Source: Alistipes sp. (lineage in GTDB: Bacteria; Bacteroidota; Bacteroidia; Bacteroidales; Rikenellaceae). From it: a DNA stretch of 56,264 nucleotides. A program made the position numbers and the translations under genes. Below, piece after piece: positions 1 to 7,507 of this stretch (the first letter of the stretch is position 1; every line of letters begins with the position of its first letter). The stretch covers positions 1 through 56,264 of the forward strand of contig JAGBWD010000009.1 in assembly GCA_017629985.1 (NCBI GenBank), written 5' to 3'. The notes below the pieces were generated by a model. That model worked only from the letters and a program-made list of their open reading frames with translations, was not told the DNA's origin and did not search any database.

Positions 1-398
1 CCGCTATTACCCGTGAGTCGTGGGGCATTGTGCGAGGCGTTTTGCTCTATATCCTGATTGGTATTGGCATTGGTGCTACGATGCACGGCTATGTACCTGA
101 AGGCTTCTTTGAGCAATACCTCTCGGCAGAGAATTGGTGGGGCGTACCACTTGCCGTGGTGCTTGCTGTACCGATGTATGCCAACCCTGCAAGCATCGTA
201 CCTGTGGTTGAGGTCTTTGTGACAAAAGGTATTCCGCTTGGAACGGCTATTGCCTTTATGATGGCGGTCATTGGTCTTTCTATTCCCGAGGCTACAATGT
301 TAAAGAAAGTGATGTCTTGGAAGTTGATAGGCATCTTCTTCGGCGTGGTAACATTGTTGATTATTATTTCAGGCTATCTATTTAATTGGATTTTGTAG
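1..398 (+). CDS. Permease of the YraQ/DUF318 type, 3' part only
   Basis: The reading frame is open from the first base (first complete codon at 3), so the gene starts outside the window; a GTG at 30 is internal. About 131 residues are visible, with at least three hydrophobic segments and the sequence VPMYANPASIVPVVE, which looks like the C-terminal half of the predicted permease family YraQ/DUF318. Members of this family are inner membrane proteins, often encoded beside small thioredoxin-like or metal-resistance proteins, and their substrate is not settled. The visible part ends with a hydrophobic segment and the tail NWIL. A hairpin terminator follows at 422-471. The family call rests on recall of the motif, and the partner genes are out of view. 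Confidence 0.6.
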   Translation, partial: AITRESWGIVRGVLLYILIGIGIGATMHGYVPEGFFEQYLSAENWWGVPLAVVLAVPMYANPASIVPVVEVFVTKGIPLGTAIAFMMAVIGLSIPEATMLKKVMSWKLIGIFFGVVTLLIIISGYLFNWIL

Positions 399-700
399 AG
401 GCTTTCATTATATGATTATACAAAAGTGGCGTATGCAGTGAACTGTGTAGTTCGCTCATACGCCACCTTTGTTCATTTGCAATACATCTTCGAAAGATGC
501 CCTGTTTCAGCGGTTTACTTTCAAAAGTCTTAGTTACCCTTTGCTCTCGTAATTTTTAGGCTTAATTACGACCTCGATGTAGTCTTCTATGTAGGATTTT
601 GCAATTTCCGTAAAAACTAACACTGAAAATCAATCAGTTAAAAATTAAAATACCTATCCCATATGGAGTCATCTCTTTTTTGTTGCTATTAGAGCGATAG
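399..700. other. Intergenic stretch without a gene
   Basis: About 300 bases between the permease stop and the stop of the minus-strand gene at 701. It holds the hairpin at 422-471; the rest is AT-rich and has no ORF with coding character on either strand. No promoter match was recognised. It is a 3'-to-3' (convergent) junction, so no promoter is expected. Confidence 0.6.
422..471 (+). terminator. Hairpin terminator after the permease gene
   Basis: A perfect 10-bp stem, 426-435 (gtggcgtatg) with 457-466 (catacgccac), is extended inward by agtgaact/agttcgct with one G-U pair. Flanking A and T residues (aaaa before, cttt after) let it work in both directions, fitting the convergent arrangement. 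Confidence 0.75.
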
Positions 701-1642
701 TTACTCCTTCAGCCACTCGATTTCAAGGATGTAGGTTATGTCATAATGCTCGACACCCTCGTGGTCCTCGTAACTATCTCCATCCCTGAACTCAACTATT
801 TCGCCTGGGGTGAGGATCTTCGTCTTATCACCTATCTTGATGGTTATAGCATCATCGGTTATTTCAGTTATGCAACCCTGGAAACTCTCATAGGAGATAA
901 CTCCCGTACGTGCATTAACAATATCGGAGGTATGCTCATCATAGTCACAACCAATGCTCCAACCCCTCTTCCTCCAATCAATCTTTAAACGATGGTTAGT
1001 TGGTTCGCCTGGGGCTATATTCCATCTAAAACGCTTGCGACATTCATCGGCATCGACAATGAGAATATAGCCATTATCCTTGTCCAACTCATTGTGCAGC
1101 AGCTCTTCAGCCTCGACCCAATGCTCCTCGGGATTATCGTAGCAGAGCGAGGCATAAGCCCTCTCCAATGCTCTGGTTAGAGGCTCCAAGTCACGCTTCT
1201 TGTTGTAGGGTGCAGATGCTATCAATATTACATCCCTATCACAACTGAATCTAGCAGCGATAATATTATTTGGCTTACTAGCCACCTCGGGCCTATCAAA
1301 CCTCATACTAGCAACAATGCCTACCATCTCTGCCTTATCACATGGTTTCTCGCCCAAGTTTTTGTGGAAGCAGTCCATCCACCTATATTGCTCCGCCGCC
1401 TCGTTCGTATTGCGACAGAACATTATCATAGGAGAGGAGGTCTCAAGCGACTCGAAGAGGTCGCTAAGTCCCGACCAGTTGGAGCGAAGGTCGATGGTGG
1501 GGGCCTGTTCGTGGAACTTGGCAACAAGAGCATCGGCATCGTCTCCCTTGACAATCAAACCAACAGCATTGTTGCATATATCTGCACAAGTGGCTCTGAC
1601 ATCTCCACTCTCTGGGTTGAAGGCTCTTATGATAATATCCAT
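701..1642 (-). CDS. Hypothetical protein, 313 aa, family not recognised
   Basis: A cytoplasmic-looking protein with no signal peptide and no membrane segment, rich in Asp and Glu. Two halves can be seen. Residues 1-190 form a mixed alpha/beta region beginning MDIIIRAFNPESGDV. Residues about 195-313 are strand-rich, with repeated short beta segments (TGVISYESFQG, ITEITDDAITIKIGD) and a very acidic end. I recognise no catalytic motif. The coding frame is supported by an uninterrupted 942-base ORF with normal amino acid composition, but the opposite strand also carries several shorter overlapping ORFs. It lies upstream of nothing obvious on its strand; DUF4491 at 1700-1987 is transcribed towards it with a 57-base gap, so the two may be cotranscribed. 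Confidence 0.7.
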   Translation of the reverse strand: MDIIIRAFNPESGDVRATCADICNNAVGLIVKGDDADALVAKFHEQAPTIDLRSNWSGLSDLFESLETSSPMIMFCRNTNEAAEQYRWMDCFHKNLGEKPCDKAEMVGIVASMRFDRPEVASKPNNIIAARFSCDRDVILIASAPYNKKRDLEPLTRALERAYASLCYDNPEEHWVEAEELLHNELDKDNGYILIVDADECRKRFRWNIAPGEPTNHRLKIDWRKRGWSIGCDYDEHTSDIVNARTGVISYESFQGCITEITDDAITIKIGDKTKILTPGEIVEFRDGDSYEDHEGVEHYDITYILEIEWLKE

Positions 1643-1699
1643 AGTCGTAATATTTTAAGATTTATTGGTCGCAGTTTATTGCAGATGTAGGCCGAACAT

Positions 1700-1987
1700 C
1701 TATCTCCTATGTCCTGGGCCTTCGGGGAACCAGCCCTTCTTAACTCGCTCCTTCTGGTGTATCAACTCCAAGATACTCCAAAACGATGAGAAGGCCGTAA
1801 CGCCAAGTATTGTCGATACAATAAGGTTCTCTGCAAGGAGTGAGAGCAGACAAAATAGGATGCCCGCAACAAGAAATATCCACCAACACTTTGTACCAAA
1901 ATAGTACTCCGCTTTGATAACAATAGGATGAAATACTCCAATTATTAGAAATGTGGCAAGTCCCACAATGATTCCAGTAAAGTTCAT
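1700..1987 (-). CDS. DUF4491 family small membrane protein
   Basis: A 95-residue protein with three hydrophobic segments (about residues 4-22, 35-52 and 57-75) and the pattern HPIVIKAEYYFGTKCWW between the first two, which I recognise as DUF4491, a small family found mainly in Bacteroidota. The C-terminus is short and basic (KERVKKGWFPEGPGHRR), so it is probably cytoplasmic. Function is unknown. It lies 57 bases upstream of the 313-aa protein on the same strand. Its length matches the family and the ATG start leaves no long N-terminal extension. Confidence is high for the gene and moderate for the family name. Confidence 0.8.
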   Translation of the reverse strand: MNFTGIIVGLATFLIIGVFHPIVIKAEYYFGTKCWWIFLVAGILFCLLSLLAENLIVSTILGVTAFSSFWSILELIHQKERVKKGWFPEGPGHRR

Positions 1988-2142
1988 ATATTAATAGATT
2001 TTATATTTAACTATCATATAACACACACAACGGATTGGGATACTTGGAATGTACATGTGATGCCAAAGATACGAAATTATTTTGATTTTCACATCTCAAC
2101 GAGTGGTTTTGACCACTGAAGAGAGTACTTATGCTACTATAA

Positions 2143-2184
2143 AAAAGTATGGGGCTGACTAAATAGTAACTTAGCCAGCCCCCA
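2143..2184 (-). terminator. Terminator of the GH5 gene
   Basis: Stem 2151-2157 (ggggctg) with 2176-2182 (cagcccc), extended by ctaa/ttag after one mismatch. Read on the minus strand, the stem is followed by a run of six T (the aaaaaa at 2142-2147). It lies 14 bases past the stop of the mannanase-like gene. Confidence 0.8.
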
Positions 2185-2197
2185 ATCACCTAAAAAA

Positions 2198-3523
2198 CTA
2201 CAAATTGCCGAGAGCCATATTCGTATCACGGATAATCTTCATCGTAGACTTATCCTCAACAAAGATGGAGTTGAGACCCTGCTGCTCCTGCGCTGGGTCA
2301 CCGGTGTAGTCGTCACCCTTTGCCCAATACTCATGGTCATCGGGGTTAGTCTGTGCATAACCGCCCCAGCTCCAGAAGTTACAACCAGCAAATGGGCCAC
2401 TCTTCTCACGCGACTTCACAATAAGGTCAAAGACGTATGTGTAGTAGATGTCACGACACTCCACAGGGCTACCCTTACGGAAATTCATGTCGTCACGAGG
2501 CATGCCAAACTCCTCAACGACAACAGGTTTCTGAATCTTCTCACCAAGCTCTAGGTGCATGTTTATATACTCCTCGGTATAGAGACACGACTGCTCAAGA
2601 TCTTCGCGCATGTGGTCACCACGCATCCACTTCCAGTTGTATGGCCATACATGGCAGTTGATGTACGAGATCTCATCTATGGCATGAATCTTCTCGCACA
2701 ACTCCATGTTCCACTCACAACCATAGTAGCCCTCCGAACCTGTAGATATCATGTGGTTAGGGTCGAGCGAGCGTATAAGCTTCGCCGATGTTGCAAGCCA
2801 CTCTGCAAAGGCCTCCTGATTGCTAACCTCCTTGCTGCTGAAGGCGCGTGGCTCGTTAGAGATCTGCCATGAGAAGATTGCTGGGTCGTCAATATACTTT
2901 ATGCCTGTATAGCGATTGGTGCGCGACACGATATACTTCACATGGTCATAAAATATCTGCTTTGCACGCTCGTTGCGCACAAACTCTCCTGCAAAGGTGT
3001 TATATGAGAACCAGCCATCTACACGTGGCACCAACACAGGAGTCTCATTTGCCCACGCAACATACTGCGTATATCCACCGCTCCACTCCCAAGCGTTGTT
3101 AAAGTAAAGCACAGCGGTCATCTTGCGCTTGCCAAGCTCCATCATAAGGAAATCCAAGCCCGCCAAAATATCATCGTTATATACGCCAGGCTCTGGCTGA
3201 AGGTTTGGCTCAATTTTTCCGAGAAGACCATTCTCACCCTCACCACCAACAAGGATACGAAGGTTGTCGATGCCATTAGCCTTCATGAAGTCCAACTCCT
3301 TGCATAGACGCTCACGGTTACCACCTTCGCCCTCGGAACCTAGGATAGCTCCATACCAAAAGTTAGTGCCGACAAAATAGTAAGGCTCACCGTTGCGAAT
3401 GAACTGTCCATTCTCCACCTTGATAATCTCCTGCTGCTCCACAGGTGATGTAGCTGTGCAACCTACAAACATAGCTACCACAGCTGCCAAGGCTACACAC
3501 AATAATAGATTTAGTCTCTTCAT
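2198..3523 (-). CDS. Glycoside hydrolase family 5 (mannanase-like) lipoprotein
   Basis: A 441-residue secreted glycosidase. Residues 1-22 are a lipoprotein signal peptide with lipobox FVGC and Cys22. The rest is one GH5 TIM barrel, closest by memory to subfamily 7 (beta-mannanase/exo-beta-mannosidase). The family signatures are GTNFWYGAILGSEG near residue 52, the acid/base Glu224 in ISNEPRAF, the His-containing strand INCHVWPYNW (about 288-297) and the nucleophile Glu338 in VVVEEFGMP. It should cleave beta-1,4-mannosidic bonds of dietary or host mannans at the cell surface or in the periplasm. It stands alone: there is no SusC/SusD pair or other carbohydrate gene beside it, so it is not part of a classical polysaccharide utilisation locus here. 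A -7 element (3547-3554, minus strand) lies 24 bases upstream of the start. Confidence 0.85.
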   Translation of the reverse strand: MKRLNLLLCVALAAVVAMFVGCTATSPVEQQEIIKVENGQFIRNGEPYYFVGTNFWYGAILGSEGEGGNRERLCKELDFMKANGIDNLRILVGGEGENGLLGKIEPNLQPEPGVYNDDILAGLDFLMMELGKRKMTAVLYFNNAWEWSGGYTQYVAWANETPVLVPRVDGWFSYNTFAGEFVRNERAKQIFYDHVKYIVSRTNRYTGIKYIDDPAIFSWQISNEPRAFSSKEVSNQEAFAEWLATSAKLIRSLDPNHMISTGSEGYYGCEWNMELCEKIHAIDEISYINCHVWPYNWKWMRGDHMREDLEQSCLYTEEYINMHLELGEKIQKPVVVEEFGMPRDDMNFRKGSPVECRDIYYTYVFDLIVKSREKSGPFAGCNFWSWGGYAQTNPDDHEYWAKGDDYTGDPAQEQQGLNSIFVEDKSTMKIIRDTNMALGNL

Positions 3524-3546
3524 CTGTCAATGTTTATAAATTTTTA

Positions 3547-3554
3547 CAAAAATA
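3547..3554 (-). promoter_or_regulatory. Candidate -7 element for the GH5 gene
   Basis: Reads TATTTTTG on the minus strand, an exact match to the Bacteroidales -7 form TAnnTTTG, 24 bases upstream of the start codon. No good TTTG was found at the expected -33 distance, so this is a half-supported promoter. Confidence 0.4.
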
Positions 3555-3620
3555 GAGAAAATTTCCGATAAAAGCCCTCCGCCGATATAACTTTTTTTTA
3601 AAAAAAACAGCCATTTTACA

Positions 3621-3652
3621 TTTGTAAATTTAGTAGGGAATATATACTTTTG
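3621..3652 (+). promoter_or_regulatory. Promoter of the murG-ftsZ operon
   Basis: TTTG at 3621-3624 and TACTTTTG at 3645-3652, separated by 20 bases. This fits the Bacteroidales housekeeping promoter TTTG-N19-21-TAnnTTTG exactly. Transcription should start near 3660, leaving a leader of roughly 110 bases before murG. It lies in the divergent gap between the GH5 gene and murG. Confidence 0.75.
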
Positions 3653-3768
3653 TAGTGTGAAATTGCGGACATATACCATTATATTTATAATATAGAGTCT
3701 ATATGTCTGATAATAAAGTAGTTATACGATTGTAAACCGCGCAAGTTTATAAAACATATTAAGGCAAT

Positions 3769-4878
3769 ATGAAGCGAATAATTTTGTCGGGAGGAGGTAC
3801 CGGCGGACATATATATCCTGCTGTCTCGGTGGCAGAGGCTCTGAAGCGCAAATATGGAGAGGATGTAGAGATTCTCTTTGTGGGTGCAGAGGGCAAGATG
3901 GAGATGGAGAAGGTGCCAGCTCTGGGATACCGCATTGAGGGTCTTCCTGTGGCAGGTTTGCAGCGCCGCCTAGCACTATCAAACCTCCTACTACCCTTCA
4001 AAATTGCCAAGAGCATACGCCGTGCAAAGCGTATAATACGCGAGTTTAAGGCCGACATCGTTGTTGGCTTTGGAGGTTATGCCTCGGCACCGATACTTTG
4101 GGCAGCACAGAGACTCAACATCACCACAGTTATTCAGGAGCAGAACTCCTATGCAGGCCTTACAAACAAACTGCTCTCGAAGCGAGCAGAGCGCATCTGC
4201 GTAGCCTACGACAACATGGAGCGTTTCTTCCCCAAGGAGAGAATCATAATGACCGGAAACCCTCTTCGTGGACGTTTCTCGGCTACTAGTGATAACCACG
4301 CGGAGGCCCTCGCCTACTACGGGTTCAACGACTCGCTACCCGTGGTATTAGTTGTGGGTGGTTCTCTTGGAACACGCACCCTCAACGAGATGATGAAGGC
4401 GTGGATAAAGAGCCTTGATGGCGTAGCACCTGTGCAGGTGATATGGCAGACAGGAAAATTCTATGAGAAGGAGATGCAGGAGTTTCTTGCAGCACACCCA
4501 ACAAAGAACATTTGGCAGGGGGCATTCATAGAGCGTATGGACTACGCCTATAGCGCAGCAAACGTAGTACTCTCACGAAGTGGAGCCTGCACCGTGTCGG
4601 AGCTATGTTTGGTGGCAAAGCCTACGATATTTGTACCATCACCAAACGTGGCAGAGGATCACCAGACAAAGAATGCCATGGCACTTGTGGAGAAGGGTGC
4701 GGCGGAGATTGTCCGCGACAATGAGGCTGTGGAGCGTGGCATGCAGGAGGCGGTGACCCTAGCAATGGACAAGGAGCGTCTTGAGAGGCTATCGGCAAAT
4801 ATCGCCAAGCTCGCCATTGTGGACTCCGCGGAGCGTGTAGTAGAAGTTATCGACAACCTTTTAAGCAAGAGAGCGTAG
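3769..4878 (+). CDS. murG: UDP-GlcNAc:undecaprenyl-PP-MurNAc-pentapeptide GlcNAc transferase MurG
   Basis: Converts lipid I to lipid II on the inner face of the cytoplasmic membrane. The 369-residue length is normal. The N-terminal GT-B domain carries the glycine loop SGGGTGGHIYPA (residues 7-18, catalytic-region His14) and the lipid-binding loop region VGFGGYASAPI. The C-terminal domain holds GGSLGTRTLNE and the UDP-GlcNAc-binding block SRSGACTVSE followed by DHQTKNA. murG is the first gene of a five-gene run (murG-murC-ftsQ-ftsA-ftsZ); murC begins two bases after its stop. In the usual cluster ftsW, murD and mraY precede murG, but here a promoter and a divergent glycosidase gene do. Confidence 0.97.
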   Translation: MKRIILSGGGTGGHIYPAVSVAEALKRKYGEDVEILFVGAEGKMEMEKVPALGYRIEGLPVAGLQRRLALSNLLLPFKIAKSIRRAKRIIREFKADIVVGFGGYASAPILWAAQRLNITTVIQEQNSYAGLTNKLLSKRAERICVAYDNMERFFPKERIIMTGNPLRGRFSATSDNHAEALAYYGFNDSLPVVLVVGGSLGTRTLNEMMKAWIKSLDGVAPVQVIWQTGKFYEKEMQEFLAAHPTKNIWQGAFIERMDYAYSAANVVLSRSGACTVSELCLVAKPTIFVPSPNVAEDHQTKNAMALVEKGAAEIVRDNEAVERGMQEAVTLAMDKERLERLSANIAKLAIVDSAERVVEVIDNLLSKRA

Positions 4879-4880
4879 AG

Positions 4881-6269
4881 ATGGAGCGCAAGTATGAAAA
4901 TATATACTTCCTAGGTATTGGAGGTATCGGCATGAGCGCCTTGGCACGCTACTTCCTCCATGAGGGCTATAGCGTAGCAGGTTATGACCTTACGGCAACA
5001 CCACTAACAAGGGCCTTGGAGAGTGAGGGTGCGGCGGTGCATTATGAGGATGACCCCGAGCAGATACCTGCAAAGATGCGTAACAAGGAGAATACCCTCG
5101 TGGTGCTTACCCCAGCTATCCCCAGCGACCACAAGGAGTGGGCATGGCTTCGTGCCGAGGGCTTCACCATCGAGAAACGCTCACAGATGCTTGGCCACTT
5201 GAGTAGTGGCAAGGTGGTGATGGCTGTTGCTGGCACACATGGCAAGACAACAACCTCTACCCTTGCTGCATGGTTGAACCACGCAGCAGCAAAGGAGGGT
5301 AGTGCCTTCCTAGGAGGTATATCGCGAAACTTTAATTCAAACCTTGTGCTGGGATGTGGCAACCGTCTTGTTGTGGAGGCTGATGAGTATGACCGCTCGT
5401 TCTTGCGTCTATACCCCGATGTTGCGGTAATCACGGCTACGGATGCCGACCATCTCGACATATATGGCACTGCAGAGGCTATGGTGGAGGCGTTTGAGGC
5501 ATTTGCATCGCAGATAAAACCTGGCGGTGTGCTTATTGCAAAGCAAGGTGTGGAGATTAGATTTGACACCCATGAGCGCCAGATGCTCCGATATTCATGT
5601 GACGAGGGCGGCGATTTTCATGCCGAGAATATATCTCTAATCGAGGGAGGACACTACAGCTACGACATAGTGCTTCCTGATGGTGTTATCGAGGGGTGTA
5701 CACTAGGTATTTTGGGCAAGGTACATATCGAAAACTCTATAGCTGCGGTGGCCATGCTATGGGCTGCGGCACATATAGAGGGTAAGAGCCTTGACCACGA
5801 TGCTATTCGCAGGGCATTGGCGGAGTTCTCGGGAGTAAAACGCCGCATGGAGGTATACCTGAATACCCCAACACAGGTCTATATCGATGATTATGCTCAC
5901 CACCCCGAGGAGCTACGTGCTACGATAACCTCGCTACGTGGAATATTCCCAGGCCGTAGGTTGATGGCTATATTTCAGCCACACCTCTACACTCGCACAC
6001 GAGACTTTGCTCCAGAGTTTGCCGAGGTGTTATCGCTGTGCGACAAGGTTATCATGGTACCAATATACCCTGCTCGTGAACTCCCTATCGAGGGTGTCAC
6101 ATCAGAGCTTATAGGCAAGGATATAACCACAGAGTGGGAGCTTGTTGATCGCTTCGACATTGCCAACCATCTCAAAGATATTGACACCGATGTAGTTGTG
6201 ACGTTTGGCGCTGGAAACATCGATGTAGTGTGCAACGATATTTATGAGACACTAAAGGGAAAATGCTAA
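4881..6269 (+). CDS. murC: UDP-N-acetylmuramate--L-alanine ligase MurC
   Basis: Adds L-Ala to UDP-MurNAc with ATP, the first step of stem-peptide assembly, in the cytoplasm. The 462 residues show the three Mur-ligase domains: an N-terminal Rossmann fold with GIGGIGMSALA (residues 12-22), the central ATPase domain with P-loop GTHGKTTTS (118-126), and a C-terminal domain with DDYAHHPEE. The start is two bases after the murG stop and the end overlaps ftsQ by 7 bases, so translation is probably coupled across the three genes. Confidence 0.97.
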   Translation: MERKYENIYFLGIGGIGMSALARYFLHEGYSVAGYDLTATPLTRALESEGAAVHYEDDPEQIPAKMRNKENTLVVLTPAIPSDHKEWAWLRAEGFTIEKRSQMLGHLSSGKVVMAVAGTHGKTTTSTLAAWLNHAAAKEGSAFLGGISRNFNSNLVLGCGNRLVVEADEYDRSFLRLYPDVAVITATDADHLDIYGTAEAMVEAFEAFASQIKPGGVLIAKQGVEIRFDTHERQMLRYSCDEGGDFHAENISLIEGGHYSYDIVLPDGVIEGCTLGILGKVHIENSIAAVAMLWAAAHIEGKSLDHDAIRRALAEFSGVKRRMEVYLNTPTQVYIDDYAHHPEELRATITSLRGIFPGRRLMAIFQPHLYTRTRDFAPEFAEVLSLCDKVIMVPIYPARELPIEGVTSELIGKDITTEWELVDRFDIANHLKDIDTDVVVTFGAGNIDVVCNDIYETLKGKC

Positions 6270-7354
6270 AGAGGATAGCCACATATATAGGCTTTGCGCT
6301 ACTTTGGGCAGCTCTTATTGTAGTTGTTGTGTGTGCCGAGAGGCTTACAACAAAAAACAACAAGGAGCAGCTTATCACCACCACCCACATCAACATTGAG
6401 GGTGGAGGCCGTAGCCCAATGGTAGATGTGGAGAGTATATCGTGGTGGCTCAAGGAGCATAACGTACACCCAGAAGGGACTACGCTTGAGAAGCTCGATA
6501 TTGCCTCGATAGAGAGTGCCGTGAAGAGTCATAACGCCGTGGCTAGCGCCAATGTAAGTGCTACGTATGATGGCTCGGTGAAGATAGATATAGAACTTCG
6601 AGAGCCTATAGCGCGTCTTCGCATTGCGGGATATGATATGTACATCACCAAAGATGGATATCTCCTCCCTGCACGTGGCGTGATACCAGCACATGTTCCA
6701 GTCATCACAGGTGACTACAAACCACTCTTTAGGAGTGACTACATGGGATATGCCGAGAGCCTCACCAAAGACTCCATCGCCACGCTCGATGCCAATATCC
6801 TACGTATGGAGGAGGAGAAGCTGCCTCATTATAAGCAGATTATTGACAACAACAAGGCTCTGCGTGTTGTGCGCCGCTCCTCGCCCAAGAAGAACCTCTT
6901 TCAGTCCAAAGAGGAGTATAACATCCTTGTCACAGCATACAAGGAGCGCTATAGTGTCGCTGTGGAGAGCCATAGCCAGAAGGAGCGAGAGATAAGGTCG
7001 GCAATAGAAGTTTTGGAGCGAAGGCAGGAGGAGGCGCGACAGATAATAGATGGCATTACAGCACAGGATGGTGACTTCAAGGCACTTATGGAGCTTATAA
7101 ATACCATCCAGCACGACACCTTCTGGAGTGCCGAAGTGGTGCAAATAGTAGCTACGGGCGGAGGTAAGAGCCCTCTACAACTAGCTATCATACCTCGCTC
7201 GGGACACTTCACCGTAGATCTTGGAACTACCGAGAGCCTCACCACAAAGCTTAACACCCTGCGTAGGTTCTACGACAAGGGTCTTAAGAATGTAGGCTGG
7301 GAGAGATATCGTAGCATAAGCCTTCGATATAAGGGACAGGTGGTGTGCCGATAG
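6263..7354 (+). CDS. ftsQ: Cell division protein FtsQ with a long charged insertion
   Basis: A bitopic inner membrane divisome protein. Residues about 7-24 form the single membrane segment after a short basic N-terminus. A POTRA-like region follows (about 40-125), with the typical strand SVKIDIELREPIARLRI, then the beta domain to the end. At 363 residues it is clearly longer than the roughly 250 usual for the family. The extra length is a charged, probably helical segment at about 175-270 (RMEEEKLPHYKQ, SQKEREIRSAIEVLERR) inside the beta domain. Identity rests on position between murC and ftsA, topology and the POTRA-like region. A 153-base gap follows before ftsA. Confidence 0.9.
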   Translation: MLKRIATYIGFALLWAALIVVVVCAERLTTKNNKEQLITTTHINIEGGGRSPMVDVESISWWLKEHNVHPEGTTLEKLDIASIESAVKSHNAVASANVSATYDGSVKIDIELREPIARLRIAGYDMYITKDGYLLPARGVIPAHVPVITGDYKPLFRSDYMGYAESLTKDSIATLDANILRMEEEKLPHYKQIIDNNKALRVVRRSSPKKNLFQSKEEYNILVTAYKERYSVAVESHSQKEREIRSAIEVLERRQEEARQIIDGITAQDGDFKALMELINTIQHDTFWSAEVVQIVATGGGKSPLQLAIIPRSGHFTVDLGTTESLTTKLNTLRRFYDKGLKNVGWERYRSISLRYKGQVVCR

Positions 7355-7507
7355 CCTATATGGCGCAAAAAGTGGGGAGGGCAGATATCCTCCAACATAG
7401 AGTAGTTGTAAAGCAAGAGCCGATTTTCGCCCTGCAAAGCACGATAAAGTAACCTTGATAAACAGCTACCTAACTAATTGACAAATAAATAAAATAAGGA
7501 TACAACA

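Noticed and set aside
2007-2189. Minus-strand ORF of 60 residues between the GH5 gene and DUF4491
   Set aside because: It overlaps the GH5 terminator, has no recognisable motif, and its first codons lie in the hairpin.
3769-4058. Minus-strand ORFs opposite murG
   Set aside because: They are shadows of a well-identified gene and show no domain.
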